Positions 11,649 through 22,806 of a DNA stretch of 64,000 nt are shown in pieces. A program made the position numbers and the translations under genes. The DNA is taken from the NCBI GenBank assembly GCA_003184365.1, contig NKYR01000122.1, positions 1 to 64,000 of the forward strand, given 5' to 3'. Under the pieces are notes generated by a model. It was not told the DNA's origin. It ran no database searches and worked only from the letters and a program-made list of their open reading frames with translations. This DNA comes from Evernia prunastri. Lineage: Eukaryota; Ascomycota; Lecanoromycetes; Lecanorales; Parmeliaceae. Each line of letters begins with the position of its first letter. The first letter of the stretch is position 1.

Positions 11649-12298
11649 ATGCTTCTCCCCCTCCTCACCATCCTCCCCCTCCTCATACCCTCCACCTCTG
11701 CAAACGGCTGCCATCAAGGAAACGACAACATCGGCTGCCCAACCGCAATGAGCACAGACGTCTTCACGGACGCCATAGCGGACTTCTGCAACAACAATTT
11801 CCTGGTACCGAACGCTCCCCCGAAAACAGAAAGCATCGCCGTGGGCAACAGCTGGCCGGGTCTGCTCTACAGCCTGCCGACCTACGAAGACAACTGGGGC
11901 ACCAAGGTTGAATTCTGGGGTACGCAACCACCTTCCCTCCCTCCCTCCCCAAAAAAAGCGAGGCGACGTCCCCTCCCCCAACCTCACCCCAACTCAACAA
12001 ACAAATAAACAAAACGCTAACCCAACCTCGCTCGCGCGCCCCCTTAGCCAATTTCCGCGTCGACAGGACCTCGGATGGAAATCCCTACATACTCACCTAC
12101 CCGCTGTGCATCTCCCTCCTCGGGCAAGCCAGCACCGGCAACGGCACCAACGGCAATTTCGGGGCCGACTGCCAGTACACCGGGGGCACGTCGTTTGGCG
12201 GGTGGGGCAACACGGACTTTGGGACCGTGTTCGCCGAGGCCATCTGTCCGCCCAACGTCCATTGCCTGCCATGGAAATACAGACCCCTGGCGTGCTGA
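11649..12298 (+). CDS. Secreted eight-cysteine protein (173 aa, two exons)
   Basis: Exons 11649-11919 and 12048-12298 are joined over a C-rich intron (gtacgc...cttag, 128 nt). The phases close to 522 nt. Residues 1-18 (MLLPLLTILPLLIPSTSA) form a signal peptide. The mature protein has eight cysteines, two close together near the N-terminus and a final one just before the stop (RPLAC). The second exon is rich in Gly, Asn and Thr (QASTGNGTNGNFG). No membrane anchor is present. The family is not recognised. Size, signal peptide and even cysteine number make it a candidate apoplastic effector or a wall-associated protein; that is inference. Confidence 0.7.
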
Positions 12299-12740
12299 TT
12301 CCACGCTTTCCCCCGCCCTGCCACGGGTCGTTGGTTGCGCACCCTTGCTTGCCTGCTTGCTTTGCGCCTAGAGATGACGTGTTAGCAAGCGTCATTTGCG
12401 TTTGGGATGGAAATTGATCGAGCGCGCCGAGCGGGTATTGGTAACTGTGTTCCGCATCACAGGTGGACGGTTCCCTCCATGGACGATACATTTACCCATA
12501 AACATTTCAATTATCCATGATGACGCCCCAGCCACGGATCACAGACAACCATCCATCAGGGGCTACGTATCTTTTCCACGGATAAGACGCCCGCCGTTCG
12601 TTTCATCAAACATCATGCCTCTTATCAAGTTTACATACAAATTTCTACGCTGAAGATACCCCTACACAATTCAAAAAACGGAAAAAAAAAAAACCATGCA
12701 GACTCTCCCACTCCTCGCAAACCACATCCCAAGTTGTCTC

Positions 12741-12784
12741 GAAAAAAAGTAAAAAAAAAAGTAAAAAAAAAGTAAAAAAAAAAG
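12741..12784. repeat. Interrupted poly-A tract
   Basis: Runs of 7-10 A are separated by gt four times (pattern aaaaaaaagt). It is a low-complexity tract in the 3' flank of the secreted protein gene. Confidence 0.85.
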
Positions 12785-12936
12785 ATATAAACACATCACC
12801 CCACAAAACAACACACCCTAACCTATCTTAATCATCCATGTCTCCCCGCCCATCATCCACAACGAATACATCTCCACAAACCAAATCTCCCTAGAACGAA
12901 TAAACGATCGGACCTATTCACAGATACGCGTATCGT

Positions 12937-13013
12937 CCCTCCGTCCCTCCATCCATCCACCCATCCACACATCCATCCATCCATCCATCCACCCATCCAT
13001 CCATCCATCCACA
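12937..13013. repeat. Tetranucleotide (CCAT)n microsatellite
   Basis: Imperfect tandem copies of ccat run for about 75 bp, with ccac and ccct variants. It is prone to length change and is not part of a CRISPR array, because it has no spacers. Confidence 0.85.
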
Positions 13014-13907
13014 GTACATCCCAGTCCAGTCCCACGTACAGCCTATACCCCCCTATATACCCCTATATATACCCCCCGTCTATACCCCCCTCTCCCCTGC
13101 ACTAATCCAACCATACATAAACAAACAAACACACCCACTCCCCCCCCAACCCAGCCATCCATACCACACACCACCTACAAACCAACATTTCCCAAACACT
13201 CCAATTGGCCCCCCCCTTTCATAAGTACCACCTACGCGTTTCTGTAGGATGGCCGACCCTCTTTTGCAAGATTGACGCAGCTACCTGACCTGGTTCAGAT
13301 AGATGCATTACACCAAGTAGTTGAGTGAGTGGCCTCGCTGATTCCATCATTGTACTGTCAGGATATCGCGAGTCGGGTTGCGCCGTGATCTGCGGAGTGG
13401 ATGCTGGGATGTTGGCTTTGAAGGCACTGGGCGCACAGAATTATAGCGATATCATTGGTGGGTGGTGTCTCAGGTTCCAAGACTTAACTTACGGCGAGAT
13501 TTCAATCACTAGGCACTTGGAACCGCTCGTTACTACTACGCAGGGCACACGTACGTTAATTGACTTGGTTGTGATCTGTTATCAACAGGCATGCATACAA
13601 GTACTCCTAGCCTTCCTGATTTACCAACTCCATGCCATATGCCATTGTGACAAGCCGAGTCCGAACATCCTCGCCTTAGTCATGCCTGCTCCAGTAGTCT
13701 CATTCTATGCCTCTAGAACACCGTGGGCCCAAGTCTGCAATATCCCAACAAAGCGAACAAAACCAAGCAAGTCAAGCATGGAAAAGACTTTCATGTTCAA
13801 GTCGGACCAAGCCGTGAATAATATCTCAAATTCGCACACCAAGCACCCAAAGGTTGAACACGTTCGAACAATCCGGCACCTTGATTGGCAAGCGAGCTTT
13901 ACCAGTG

Positions 13908-14037
13908 GACATACACCGAAGTCAGTCAACACTGGAAGCTCTGCCAGAGATAGTACAAGGCGTAATGGACGCTCGCTTCTCATTAGACTAGACAATTGCT
14001 GGGCTCGAATTTGTAGACATACACCGAAGTCAGTCAA
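13908..14037. repeat. Pair of 22-bp direct repeats 108 bp apart
   Basis: The 22-bp sequence beginning gacatacaccgaag and ending tcagtcaa occurs at 13908-13929 and again at 14016-14037 without mismatch. The intervening DNA is not repeated. Confidence 0.85.
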
Positions 14038-14365
14038 TACAAAGAGCACACAGCGAGAGTGCAAGTAGCAGAGGGCGAAGTGTGTCCAAAGTTTGAGGGA
14101 AGAATGGTGTGCAATGGGTAAAAATAGTCTGATGGCAGGGAATGGGGCGACTTGTGACGACTTCGAGTGTCGCTGCTGCTGCCGATATGAGCAGCGTCGA
14201 TGGGATCAATGTCCGGCAGGCGAGGACGTCTAATGCCAAGACGCAAATGGGTAAGACTAATTTGGTGTAGCAGCATAGCAAGGATGAGGGCGGCAGTGTG
14301 GAAAAGCAAACTCCGGCATGCAAGATAGACTGAGAAGGAAAGGCGTGCTCGACGTAAAATTGGTC

Positions 14366-15663
14366 TCAAGCCAACAACGACTGAGGTTTGACGCCATCAG
14401 TGTCGAGTCCTTGAGCATCCACATCGGCATCATCATCGCCCTTCGCGCTCTCGCTCTCCCAGATTTGGATTTCGGCAGCCTCTTTCGATCCTGCTTCCTC
14501 AATGCCAAAGTCAGCGTCAGCGGCAGGCGTACTAGTCTTGGCTGAAAAACGAGCGAGGATGTCTTCCCATCCAGTCTGAGCTTCAGCCACAGCAGTGGCG
14601 CGAGGACGAGGTAGTGAGGATGAATCCTGGGCATTGGTGGTTGTCGACAGCTTATCGACGATCTGCTCAGATGACTCCTCAACAGCGACGATTATGTAAG
14701 AAGATGCATCGCAGCCCTCGGCGTAGAAGTCTGTAGCATCAAGGTCTCCAAGTGGTGCGCGTGTGTCATCGGTCATGACGTCCCTCCTAGTAGGGGTGAC
14801 TGGTGTAGCTGAGGCCACGGCAGCAGGGCCATCGATAGGTGGAATGTTCTCTTTGTTGTCTTTGTCGCCTTTAGACGAGGTGCCCTCATCGTCGGATATG
14901 TCCAGTGTGCGAGTGGAGTGGTCCATCAGGTTAGTCAACTCATCGCTTTCAGTATCTTCGTGGATGTCGAATTGCCATCCCTTTCCGTGAGTGGGCTTGG
15001 ACTTGTATTTGGGTACTGTGCCAGCGAGGGCGGCGTCAATAGAGAAAGGCAGTCCATTGGCGGACTCGCCAGCAGTGGAAGATGGAGGATTGACACGAGT
15101 GAAAGGGGTGGCTGTCATACGACGACGAGATAGTATTCCGATACGCTTGCTCTTTGGGGAGCGACCGGCAGGAGCAGGGGCTGAGGATGGCTCGGCACGT
15201 CGTTTGATTCCAGCAGCAGGTGTAACCGTATCTTCCGCCTTGCGTTTCTGGCCGCCTGCTTGAGCACGCTCAACATATTGAGCGGGCTGAGCCGGTGGAG
15301 TAGCAAAGAGTGGTGCTTCATTGGACTTGGTAATATCAAATTCAAAGGTCCGACCTTTCTTGGAGTGCGTTGATATCATGAGCGGGTCAATGTTCTCTGA
15401 GTCGGCGTCGTCAAACTCGGCGGGAGCATGACGCTTGAGGGTAGACGCGGGAATACTAGCAAGAGCTGTTTGACATGTCAACCTCGGATTTCCTTGAATA
15501 CCTTGGATAGGCGTATTGTCGTCCCAAACAAAGGGCATGTGAAAGACTCGGTTGACCTACCATTCTGCTTGTTCTTGATGTTGGTCATATTCTTAAGTCT
15601 AGCTGCACCGAGAGAAGCAAATGGCATACGGGCTGGCGAAGCCATCGTTGTGATAGTGGTCAT
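14366..15663 (-). CDS. Conserved fungal nuclear protein with KEN-box and D-box-like motifs
   Basis: Exon 1 is 15663-15561 and exon 2 is 15465-14366 (intron gtaggt...aacag, 95 nt). Together they give 400 aa. The N-terminus (MASPARMPFASLGAARLKN) and the block RAPLGDLDATDFYAEGCDAS are patterns I associate with an uncharacterised Pezizomycotina family. The rest is disordered and rich in Ser, Pro and acidic residues, with basic clusters (KRRAE, SPKSKR) that could be nuclear signals. KENIPP lies at about 239-244 and RAPL at about 270-273. These match the KEN box and D-box degrons read by the anaphase-promoting complex. Another SENIDP lies near residue 57. No enzyme domain is visible. A cell-cycle-controlled chromatin or spindle factor is possible but unproven. 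The start could also be the second Met at 15645. Confidence 0.75.
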
Positions 15664-17791
15664 GTTGAGGGTGTTATTTTGTGTGGTGTTTTTGACCTCT
15701 GGAATGTGTGATGGCAATGCCAAGATATCTCCAGGCACAAGTACGTTGGTCAAGGCGTACAAATGTGAGGAGGCAATGTCGATGAAGAGGCTGCCGAAGT
15801 AATTATGTTGTTGTTGTCGAAGAGGATGATGGAGGATGTTGAGGGTGAGTGGAAGATTGTAGGAAGGTAAAAGAGTGAGCAAGGTCAATTGTAAGTTGTA
15901 GCCTAACTGAAGAATCAAGGAAGGAGTTGAAAGAAAGCAGCGGATGCTCAAGATTTTAGCCACTCGGGTACAGTGGTACAATCGCGCCTTGAACACGCAG
16001 CGGACGTGTGGAGGGGCAATGCAGTACAAGTAGTCAAGCCTCAAAGCATGGTCCGAGATAAGCAGGGATCGAAGCCAAAGTACGGTAAAGTACAGCCTTG
16101 TTGGCTGTTGCAACTTGCAACTTGCAGCGCGTTGAAGCGTGTTTTGAACAAGTCAAGTTTCACTAATATTTGTGCTGCTCTTCTTTTCACAAAATGATGA
16201 ATATTTATTTGATGCCTGAGAATAGAGGCAAAGAGAATGCCTGAGGATGCCTGAGGATGCAGTTTGAAGAGGATTGAAATGCTTCCAATGTGTGCTGTAT
16301 AATAGGCAGAGGGTGAAGAAGCAGGGGCTTATGGCCTTGTTGAGAGTTGTGAGAGTACGCGCCACACTAGCGGTTCACGCGTCGGGGCTGTTGCCAAGAT
16401 TTACTCGACGACGACTTCCTACTGGTTCCCGTTATTCTTCTCCTGATTCCAACACACCAAATCAACCAACACATGCATACTCCGGATTCTTCACCGTTAG
16501 CCTATCAAACTCCCTCTTTGCCACTGCCCAAGACTGACCATTATCGTCATCGAACACCCATGTTTATAGGTTTGAACGAATCACTCTTCAACGCTAGCTC
16601 TATCTCATCCGTGTTTGACACAATGTCTCGCTTTCAATCGTTAGGCTGTCTAGGGAGATAAATTTGCCATACGTGCCTGTGCTCCGGGGGGGGAGAGGGG
16701 GGGGGTCCGTCAACGGTTGCCATGTGATCTTCCGACATTGTTGAGGCCGCTACACCCTAATGCGCCATCTGATGCGCCATCTCTCTAGCCACTCACCTCG
16801 TTGCTTTCTACCGGTTTCCAGCGCGCAAGAAACCAGCGTAACGCAGACACCTTTCTATAGCATCTCTAGGTAGACTCCCCTGAGAGATTGATTGTGCAAG
16901 GGTCCGTGTTCTTCAAAGACAATGAGTTTTTGGCTTGTCATCTCCAGCGACTTGACGCTCACAGGGAATCGTTCCCGGCGTTGGTGCGTATCATGGAAGC
17001 TGAATCGTTTCAATTAAGAATCGTATGCTAGAACCTCGTGCGCGACATTACTACTGCAGCTGTCTAAAAGTACTCTGCTCTCAATTCCAGGGCTAGAAGC
17101 ATGTGTTCAGCTATATTCTCGGTGTAAACCCTTCATGTTTTCAAGTTGCGCTGGACTCATTTCTAAATTTCGCTGTTATATTCTTCGCCGCTTCGGTCGA
17201 CCTGTTGTTCGACTTCCTGTCGCTTCAAGTTCTCGCTCTCTTTATTCCCTGTACTGCCAGAATGACATGATGCCCTGCCGACAGTATTATGACTCATGCC
17301 GAAGAGCTGGAAGCTGAGCCTTACTGTCTAGACAGCCACTCCCCGGCATCTTTCATTGTTCTTCTTAGGAGCTACGCCTCCATACGGGCTGTCCGCGATC
17401 ATGATGCCTGGAACGCCGCTGTTTCTCTTCTTGTATCGAGGCAAGATATTTACAAGGTGCGAGGCTGAGATGTTTTTAGGCCCAGACTCTTCGTCAGCCC
17501 CAGGCCCGACATCCTTCCTCTCCGCTCGTGACTTATGTTTGTGCTTCTTTGTCTTTGCCGTTCGTGTCTTGCTGGCCTGTGAATCTCTTTCTTGCGAAAT
17601 GGAACATGGCTTATCTGCCTACTGTCTTTCCTTGTGTGTCATCTGCTCCAGATGTCTTACCCTTTGTTTTCCGATACTATATCTTGCCATGTACCTCCTC
17701 ATTTCATTACAGCTACAGATCTCGTATCCTTCTTCAAAGAGCTCAAGACACCAGCCTTTTTTCCCCAGCCAAACTTACCTAGCACCAGCCC
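15664..17791. other. Divergent intergenic region
   Basis: This 2.1-kb region contains no convincing gene. A G-run (ggggggggagaggggggggg) lies at about 16685-16705. Frames at 16274-17317 and 17356-17782 are short and have no conserved features. It should hold promoters for the genes at 14366-15663 (minus) and 17792-18487 (plus). Confidence 0.45.
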
Positions 17792-18487
17792 ATGGATCGT
17801 ACCCCCGGCGCTTCCAACACAAACATATGGCGGCCAGCCTGGGAACTGAACCCCGAATTCAGCGACCTTCTCAGACCCTACAGCACCGCGGCCGTAGTCT
17901 ACGACGGCACGAGACAGCGGCCGGAACTCTGGGACATCTGCAACGGATGCATCCTCTGGCTCCCTCCCAAAAAAGACCTCGGCGCGATCCCAGACCCGAA
18001 CCTATCCAACCGCGACGCAGGCTTCTTCGACCATCCGATCCTCGTCCTCAAGATCGACAGCACCGGCCCCCGAGACGCCACCGTCCACTTTGTAAAACTG
18101 ACCTCCCTACGCAACCGACCTCTTGGAAATCTCCCTCTCTCTTGGCGGGATCATTACCTGCCCATACACCCCGCCGCGCCCCATCCAAAAAGCGGCCAAC
18201 TGCTCCACCTCGAGAAGGAAAACCCTAACCGGGGCATGGTTGAGAACTCATACGTCTCCCTCAAGGAAGGCGTATTCTGTTTGGATTACAGGGCGCTGAG
18301 GTGTTACTCTGCCGGGCAGAAGGCCGACGGCTACCGGCACCGTCTCACGAAGGGTTCTTTTGCTCTGGTGATGCAGAACATCAAATGTGAATCGAGCGAG
18401 TGGGTTAAGACGGAGTGGGTTGAAACGGGTGATTTATGGGAAACGTTCCGTGACAAGTATCTTCCTAAAGAGCAGAGAGAAGTTTAG
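17792..18487 (+). CDS. Fungal protein with possible MazF/PemK-like beta barrel
   Basis: This single-exon gene encodes 231 aa. The start ATG has context agcccATGG. The frame contains GCILWLPPK (residues about 50-58), then HPILVLKI and VHFVKLTSLRNRP. The C-terminal half holds ENSYVSLKEGVF and YRHRLTKGSF. The order of a G-x-I-x-W-x-P strand, a HPxLVL strand, an LTS strand, and a later SYV...RL segment resembles the PemK/MazF fold. I cannot confirm this without a structure search, and the usual RNase residues are not clearly assignable. There is no signal peptide or membrane segment. The large overlapping plus frame 17356-18228 is a shadow. It is a real gene of unknown function; the fold assignment is a weak inference. 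Confidence 0.65.
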   Translation: MDRTPGASNTNIWRPAWELNPEFSDLLRPYSTAAVVYDGTRQRPELWDICNGCILWLPPKKDLGAIPDPNLSNRDAGFFDHPILVLKIDSTGPRDATVHFVKLTSLRNRPLGNLPLSWRDHYLPIHPAAPHPKSGQLLHLEKENPNRGMVENSYVSLKEGVFCLDYRALRCYSAGQKADGYRHRLTKGSFALVMQNIKCESSEWVKTEWVETGDLWETFRDKYLPKEQREV

Positions 18488-19354
18488 TTCTGGCTTTTGG
18501 TTCATAATGCATGCAGTGTACAGGGGAGCTTTCAACCGCAAACATATCCTTGGAGTGATTTTGAGTAGCCAAAAAGTCTTCTCCCATTTTCAAAATGAGC
18601 AAGCATCGCTGACGAGAAATGGGTCTATTTACCACAAGAGCCACTGTATATCCTCAGCTGAGCACGCCGCGTTGAAACATTCGCAAATTATAATTCACAC
18701 ATTCGGGGCCACGAGCATTCGTCTTCAAGGGGTCCTTGCGAAGAACTTCTGCTCGCGGAAGAACACGTACATAGCCCCGCAAAGGTCCATGTCCAAGTCT
18801 CTCATTCCCGCTATCTCCTCTTGTCAAACCGTGCATTATATCCAACGTAATCTAGGGATGAGACAGTGTCTTTAGCAGCAAACAGAGGTCATCAATCTCG
18901 CATCGCATCTCCACCAGCGACTCAAAGAACCCTCTCCCGTCGCAATTTCCTACAGCAGGGGGAAGCGGAGCGTACGAAGAAATCCCAATTGATTGAATGA
19001 TTGAATGATTGACTAAAAAAAGCAGAGCTAACCGTCTCGCGGTCCAACACACACATAAAAAAAAAAAAAAAAGGAACGACAAGGAGCGAAAGCCCAAAGT
19101 GCCCAGCGCTTTACACACCGCAGACCGAAGCTGCAGCAACAGCGATATCCATCCATCCATCCCTCCATCCATCATCGTCCGTCATCGAAGGGGTCGGACT
19201 TCCGGAGAAACACACACACACAAACCCTCCCCCACCACATTTTCATTCCCCACTCGAGCTCGGCAGACCCGCTGCTCAAGCAGAACCCTATCTACAACAT
19301 CCCCCTCCCCCTCCTTCCCTTCCCCCCCATCAAAACCCCCCAACGAACCCAACC
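18488..19354. other. Convergent intergenic region
   Basis: 3' flanks of two converging genes. It contains a poly-A run at about 19056-19072 and an atccatccatcc microsatellite at 19149-19175. No gene is recognised. Confidence 0.45.
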
Positions 19355-22086
19355 TCACAAGAACAGCACAAAGAGCGCAGCGATAGCCAAGCCGGCGAAG
19401 CCGGCCGGGACCAAGTCGGCCGCACCGCCGACGAACGGTGCGGTCGTGGGCGTCGAAGGGAGCGGGAAGCCCGAGCTCGCCGCGACGCCTGTGCCGGCGA
19501 CGGTGCCGTTCAGGTAGCCGGTCGACGTGCTGGTAGCGGTCATGATAGACGTGGAGCTGAGCGTCGTGGTCGTCGTGGCGTTGTTGGGCGCGACGGCTGG
19601 GAGGCCGTTGACGGGGTTGACGTTGTCGGCGGCGGCGGCAGCGGCGGTGCTGGATGCGCTCGCGGCGGCGGCGGGCACGGCGCTGAAGAGGATGCTCGGG
19701 ACGACGGAGGTGGAGAGGGAGGTGGAGGAAGCGCTGTCGTCGACGATGGTGCTGACGACTGTGTTTTGGACCGTGGTGTAGGCGGTCGAGGTGAGGGGCG
19801 CGACCATGGTGACGGTGGAGACGACGCTGGGGACGACGGTGGTGGCGAGGTGGGTGGAGGAGGCGCTGTCGACCATGGTGCTGACGCTGGTGCTGTAGAC
19901 CGTGCTGTAGATCGTGGAGGCGACCGTCGTGGTGGGGCCAGCGACGGGGGCGACGACGACGGAGGAGACGACGCTCGGGACGGTCGAGGTGGCGAGGTAC
20001 GTGGACGAGGCGCTGTCGGTCATGGTGTTGACGACGGTGCTGTACGCCGTGCTGTAGCTGGTCGAGATCGTGGTCGAAGTTGGAGCTGGGGCAGCAACGG
20101 GGGCGACGATGGGGGAACCGACAACGGTGGGTACGACGGTAGATGAGACGTGGACGGAAGAGTTGCTGTCGGTCACGGTCTTGAAGCCGGTGCTGTAGAG
20201 AGTCACGGATGTGGTCGACGTGCTGGTCGTTGCGGGATAAGACCAGACGACGCTTGTCATGACACTGGAAGAAGTCTTGGTCGACGAAGCACTGACGATG
20301 GTGCTGACGACGGTGCTATGCGCGATTGAAGAGACAGGTGGAGTGAAACCAGAGACAGCAGTGCTACCAGTGCAAGCATGGGCCGCGGTGTAAGCGTGGT
20401 ATGCATTCGCGGCGACGCTGGGTGCCATGGCGGTGGCTGGGTTTTGGACCACCCTGGATGAGGAAGAGCTAGTCACTTGTGGCGCCACACATTTGGTGCA
20501 GATGGTGCTGGTGCTGGTGCTCAAGATTGTTGAAACGCTCGTTGCGTTCACAACGGCAGTGGTACCGTTTGTAATCTTGGTGCTGGTCACTGGGCAGCTA
20601 GTCAGAGTGGTGTAGACGATCTCGGTGGTGACTGCGGCAACGGTAGGCATGGGAGACGCCGACATGGGAGCTGCGGTCGAGTTGGTCATGGCTGGAGATG
20701 CGGTCGAATTGGTCTTTGGAGGCGCCACACACTTGGTGCAAAGGGTACTGGTGCTGGTTGACAAAATGGTAGAAAGGCTGGTGGCCTTCATGACAGATGT
20801 AGTACCATTGGCGACCTTGGTCGTAGTGAGCGGGCAGCTCGTGACCGTGGTATAGACAACCTCGCTGACAACACTGGCTACAGTAGATTTCGCGGTGATA
20901 GAGCTGTTCGTGCTGGCGGACACAGCAATTGCCGACGATGAAGGAGCGACAACCATGGTCGTGGCAGGTTTAGTTGATGTAACAATGACCTGTGATGTAA
21001 TTGGCGTGCTGCGAGCGGGGCAGTCCAGAACACTGGAAGCGCAAGCCGTGATGATAACTTCGCTGGTGCTTAAGACGATCGTCGCCGGGATGACGGTCGT
21101 GGTGGGTTTCACGCTGGAGGGAATCAGGCTAGACGAAGCCACGGAGCTGCCAGTGCTGTGCATGGAGCTGATGCTGGAGCTGGTGCTTGAGCTGGCGCTT
21201 GAGCTGGAACTGACAGTATTATTGATGGCTTTGATGCTCTTCCAGCTTCCGCTCTTATCGGTGTACTCGTACTGCATAGCTGGATTGGCGTTCATAATCT
21301 TCACGCTCTTGATGTAGGAGGTGTAGTTTTGGGTTGGCGGCAGTTGAGTGGGTCCACCAGCCCAATTCACCGTATCGGGGGCTTGTTTGCTGGCATCACC
21401 ACCATCCCAAAGGCCGAGGGAAACTTTCATGGGGGTCTGCGGGAACTCGTTGCCTGCTTGATCTGCCGTGAGCGTGCGCACGACTGTTCCATCAATGGAC
21501 CAGACCAGCTCCGTAGGAGACCAGTCGATTGCGTAGGTGTGGAATCCAGTCTGGGGCGATGCAACGGGGACATATTCGGAAACACCGTAATCCAAAACAC
21601 CTTTGCCGAAGTAGTTGGTTTGTCCTTGAGCAGTGTTGGTGCCAGTGAACTCCCAATCAACCTCGTCCAAGTCATCGGAGAGCAGGACCATGCTGCTGAC
21701 TATGCCTTTCCCTGGAGCAACCTGGGCAACATATTCGATACGCCCGAAAAAGAAGAAGAAGTTAGAATAGATGGTCGGAGCATCACCCTGTTTCCCAAAG
21801 TTGAACACGGCACCCATCTGCGAATCGAAGGTGGTGTATTCGTAGAGAGCGCTGGTCCAGTCGCTTGGAAGAGAGTTCTGCTTCGTGAAATCCATAAAGT
21901 AAGAGCTGGTCGAGAGACCCAATCCATTCGGGCAAGTAACTATAAGATTCATTAGTCTTACAAGCATAGCACGCTGGAACACTGCATACCATTCAAAGGA
22001 TTACAGACGGTGCTAATTTGAGCAAACGCTGACGGCAAAGCAGCGATGGCGGCGATGGCCGCAACTGAGCTTTTGTTGAAGAGCAT
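19355..22086 (-). CDS. Crh-type GH16 glucan-chitin transglycosylase with long GPI-anchored repeat tail
   Basis: Exon 1 (22086-21990) encodes a signal peptide (MLFNKSSVAAIAAIAALPSA). A 50-nt intron (gtatgc...tatag) leads to exon 2 (21939-19355), giving 893 aa. Residues 35-260 are a GH16 domain with the catalytic signature DEVDWEF (E125, D127, E129), as in Crh1/Utr2 enzymes that link chitin to beta-glucan at the cell wall. A Ser-rich hinge with SSSSS runs follows. Residues about 391-518 contain two 80-aa-spaced copies of a VVYTTxTSCP...TKCVAP block. Residues about 607-790 contain four copies of a 45-50-aa YSTxxxT...DSASST...VVPSVV block. The C-terminus ends in a hydrophobic segment (GFAGLAIAALFVLFL) typical of GPI addition. 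The tail (over 600 aa) is far longer than in ordinary Crh proteins and looks adhesin-like. Confidence 0.9.
19673..20206 (-). repeat. Tandem coding repeats B of the Crh tail
   Basis: About four diverged copies of a 45-50-codon unit are encoded here. Each has YST, then a (D)SxSS core, then VVPxVV and APV. Length variation between strains is expected for such repeats. Confidence 0.7.
20483..20866 (-). repeat. Duplicated coding block A of the Crh tail
   Basis: Two 48-codon copies start at 20866 and 20626 (240-bp spacing). Each reads from E-V/I-VYTT through TSCP, NGTT and STILSTSTST to CTKCVAP, with three cysteines per copy. Confidence 0.75.
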
Positions 22087-22806
22087 GGTCAAGGAGATGC
22101 TGAATATTCTGAAATCAAAGGAATTGGAAATCTGTTAATGATAGTGGGAAAGATACTTTAAAAAAATTCCTTGAAAAACAGTGAGCGTGGAGAGTGTGAA
22201 GGTTCGAAGTTTTGGAAAAGATTGGAAGTGAGCGTGATTAAATGAATGTGAGATGAAGAGATGAAGGAGGTACAAGAAGTAGGTATCTGAATGAAACAAA
22301 GAATGCACGTGTCAATTTTTGGACTCGAAGGTTGGTGTGTGGCTGTCAAGACAAAGAGTAGATGTAGCACTGTCAAAGGGAAGAGGCGCATATTCCCATA
22401 TCAAAATGATAAAGAAGGAGGCGAAAGTCATTGACTGGTCAATAGACGGCGCCCGCGTCATAATCATTTTCACCATAAAGACTTGGACGTCGAGGCAGCG
22501 ATCGATCGTACCATTGGAGCTTCTCCTTTGCGCCAGGCTCGAACTACTATTTATAGCTATGATGCTTTGTCGTACAATGTTGCTGCCCCGAGATCTGACA
22601 CAATCTTGGCACAGAGAACATTGTGGATGGCCACAAATAGAACCGTGAATGGCGTCTCCTGAAACAACGAAGTTTCCTCGCATGTGGCGAAAACGGGCAG
22701 GTCAGTCTCAATGGCGTTTCGTAACTTTTTCTCATCTTCGGATAGTTTTGAGAGCTTGCCCGGGGTTGACTGCCTTGGCTCAACTATTGCGCGCCTACGG
22801 AGATGG
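22087..22806. other. Promoter region of the Crh gene
   Basis: 720 bp between two minus-strand genes. It holds the 5' flank of the Crh gene and the 3' end of SF3A3. Overlapping frames here are shadows of no conserved protein. Confidence 0.45.

Larger units (their letters stand above)
12299..14365. other. Gene-poor, repeat-rich intergenic region
   Basis: This 2-kb stretch separates two converging genes. It contains poly-A tracts, a CATC/CCAT microsatellite, C-rich tatacccc repeats (about 13043-13095) and a 22-bp direct repeat. The plus-strand frame 13325-14068 (247 codons) spans the direct repeat and has no family features, so I do not call it a gene. Confidence 0.45.

Noticed and set aside
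12937..13013. CRISPR-like regular repeat
   Set aside because: It is a simple tetranucleotide microsatellite without spacers, in a eukaryotic genome.
13325..14068. 247-codon plus-strand frame
   Set aside because: No domain or homologous pattern, an internal direct repeat, and stretches of unlikely composition; treated as non-coding.
17356..18228. 290-codon frame overlapping the MazF-like gene
   Set aside because: Its second half is a shifted reading of the real gene and is rich in Arg/Pro; the first half has no conserved features.
4177..22086. Secondary-metabolite or effector gene cluster
   Set aside because: The secreted-protein genes are scattered among housekeeping genes, and no PKS, NRPS, terpene synthase or transporter is present.
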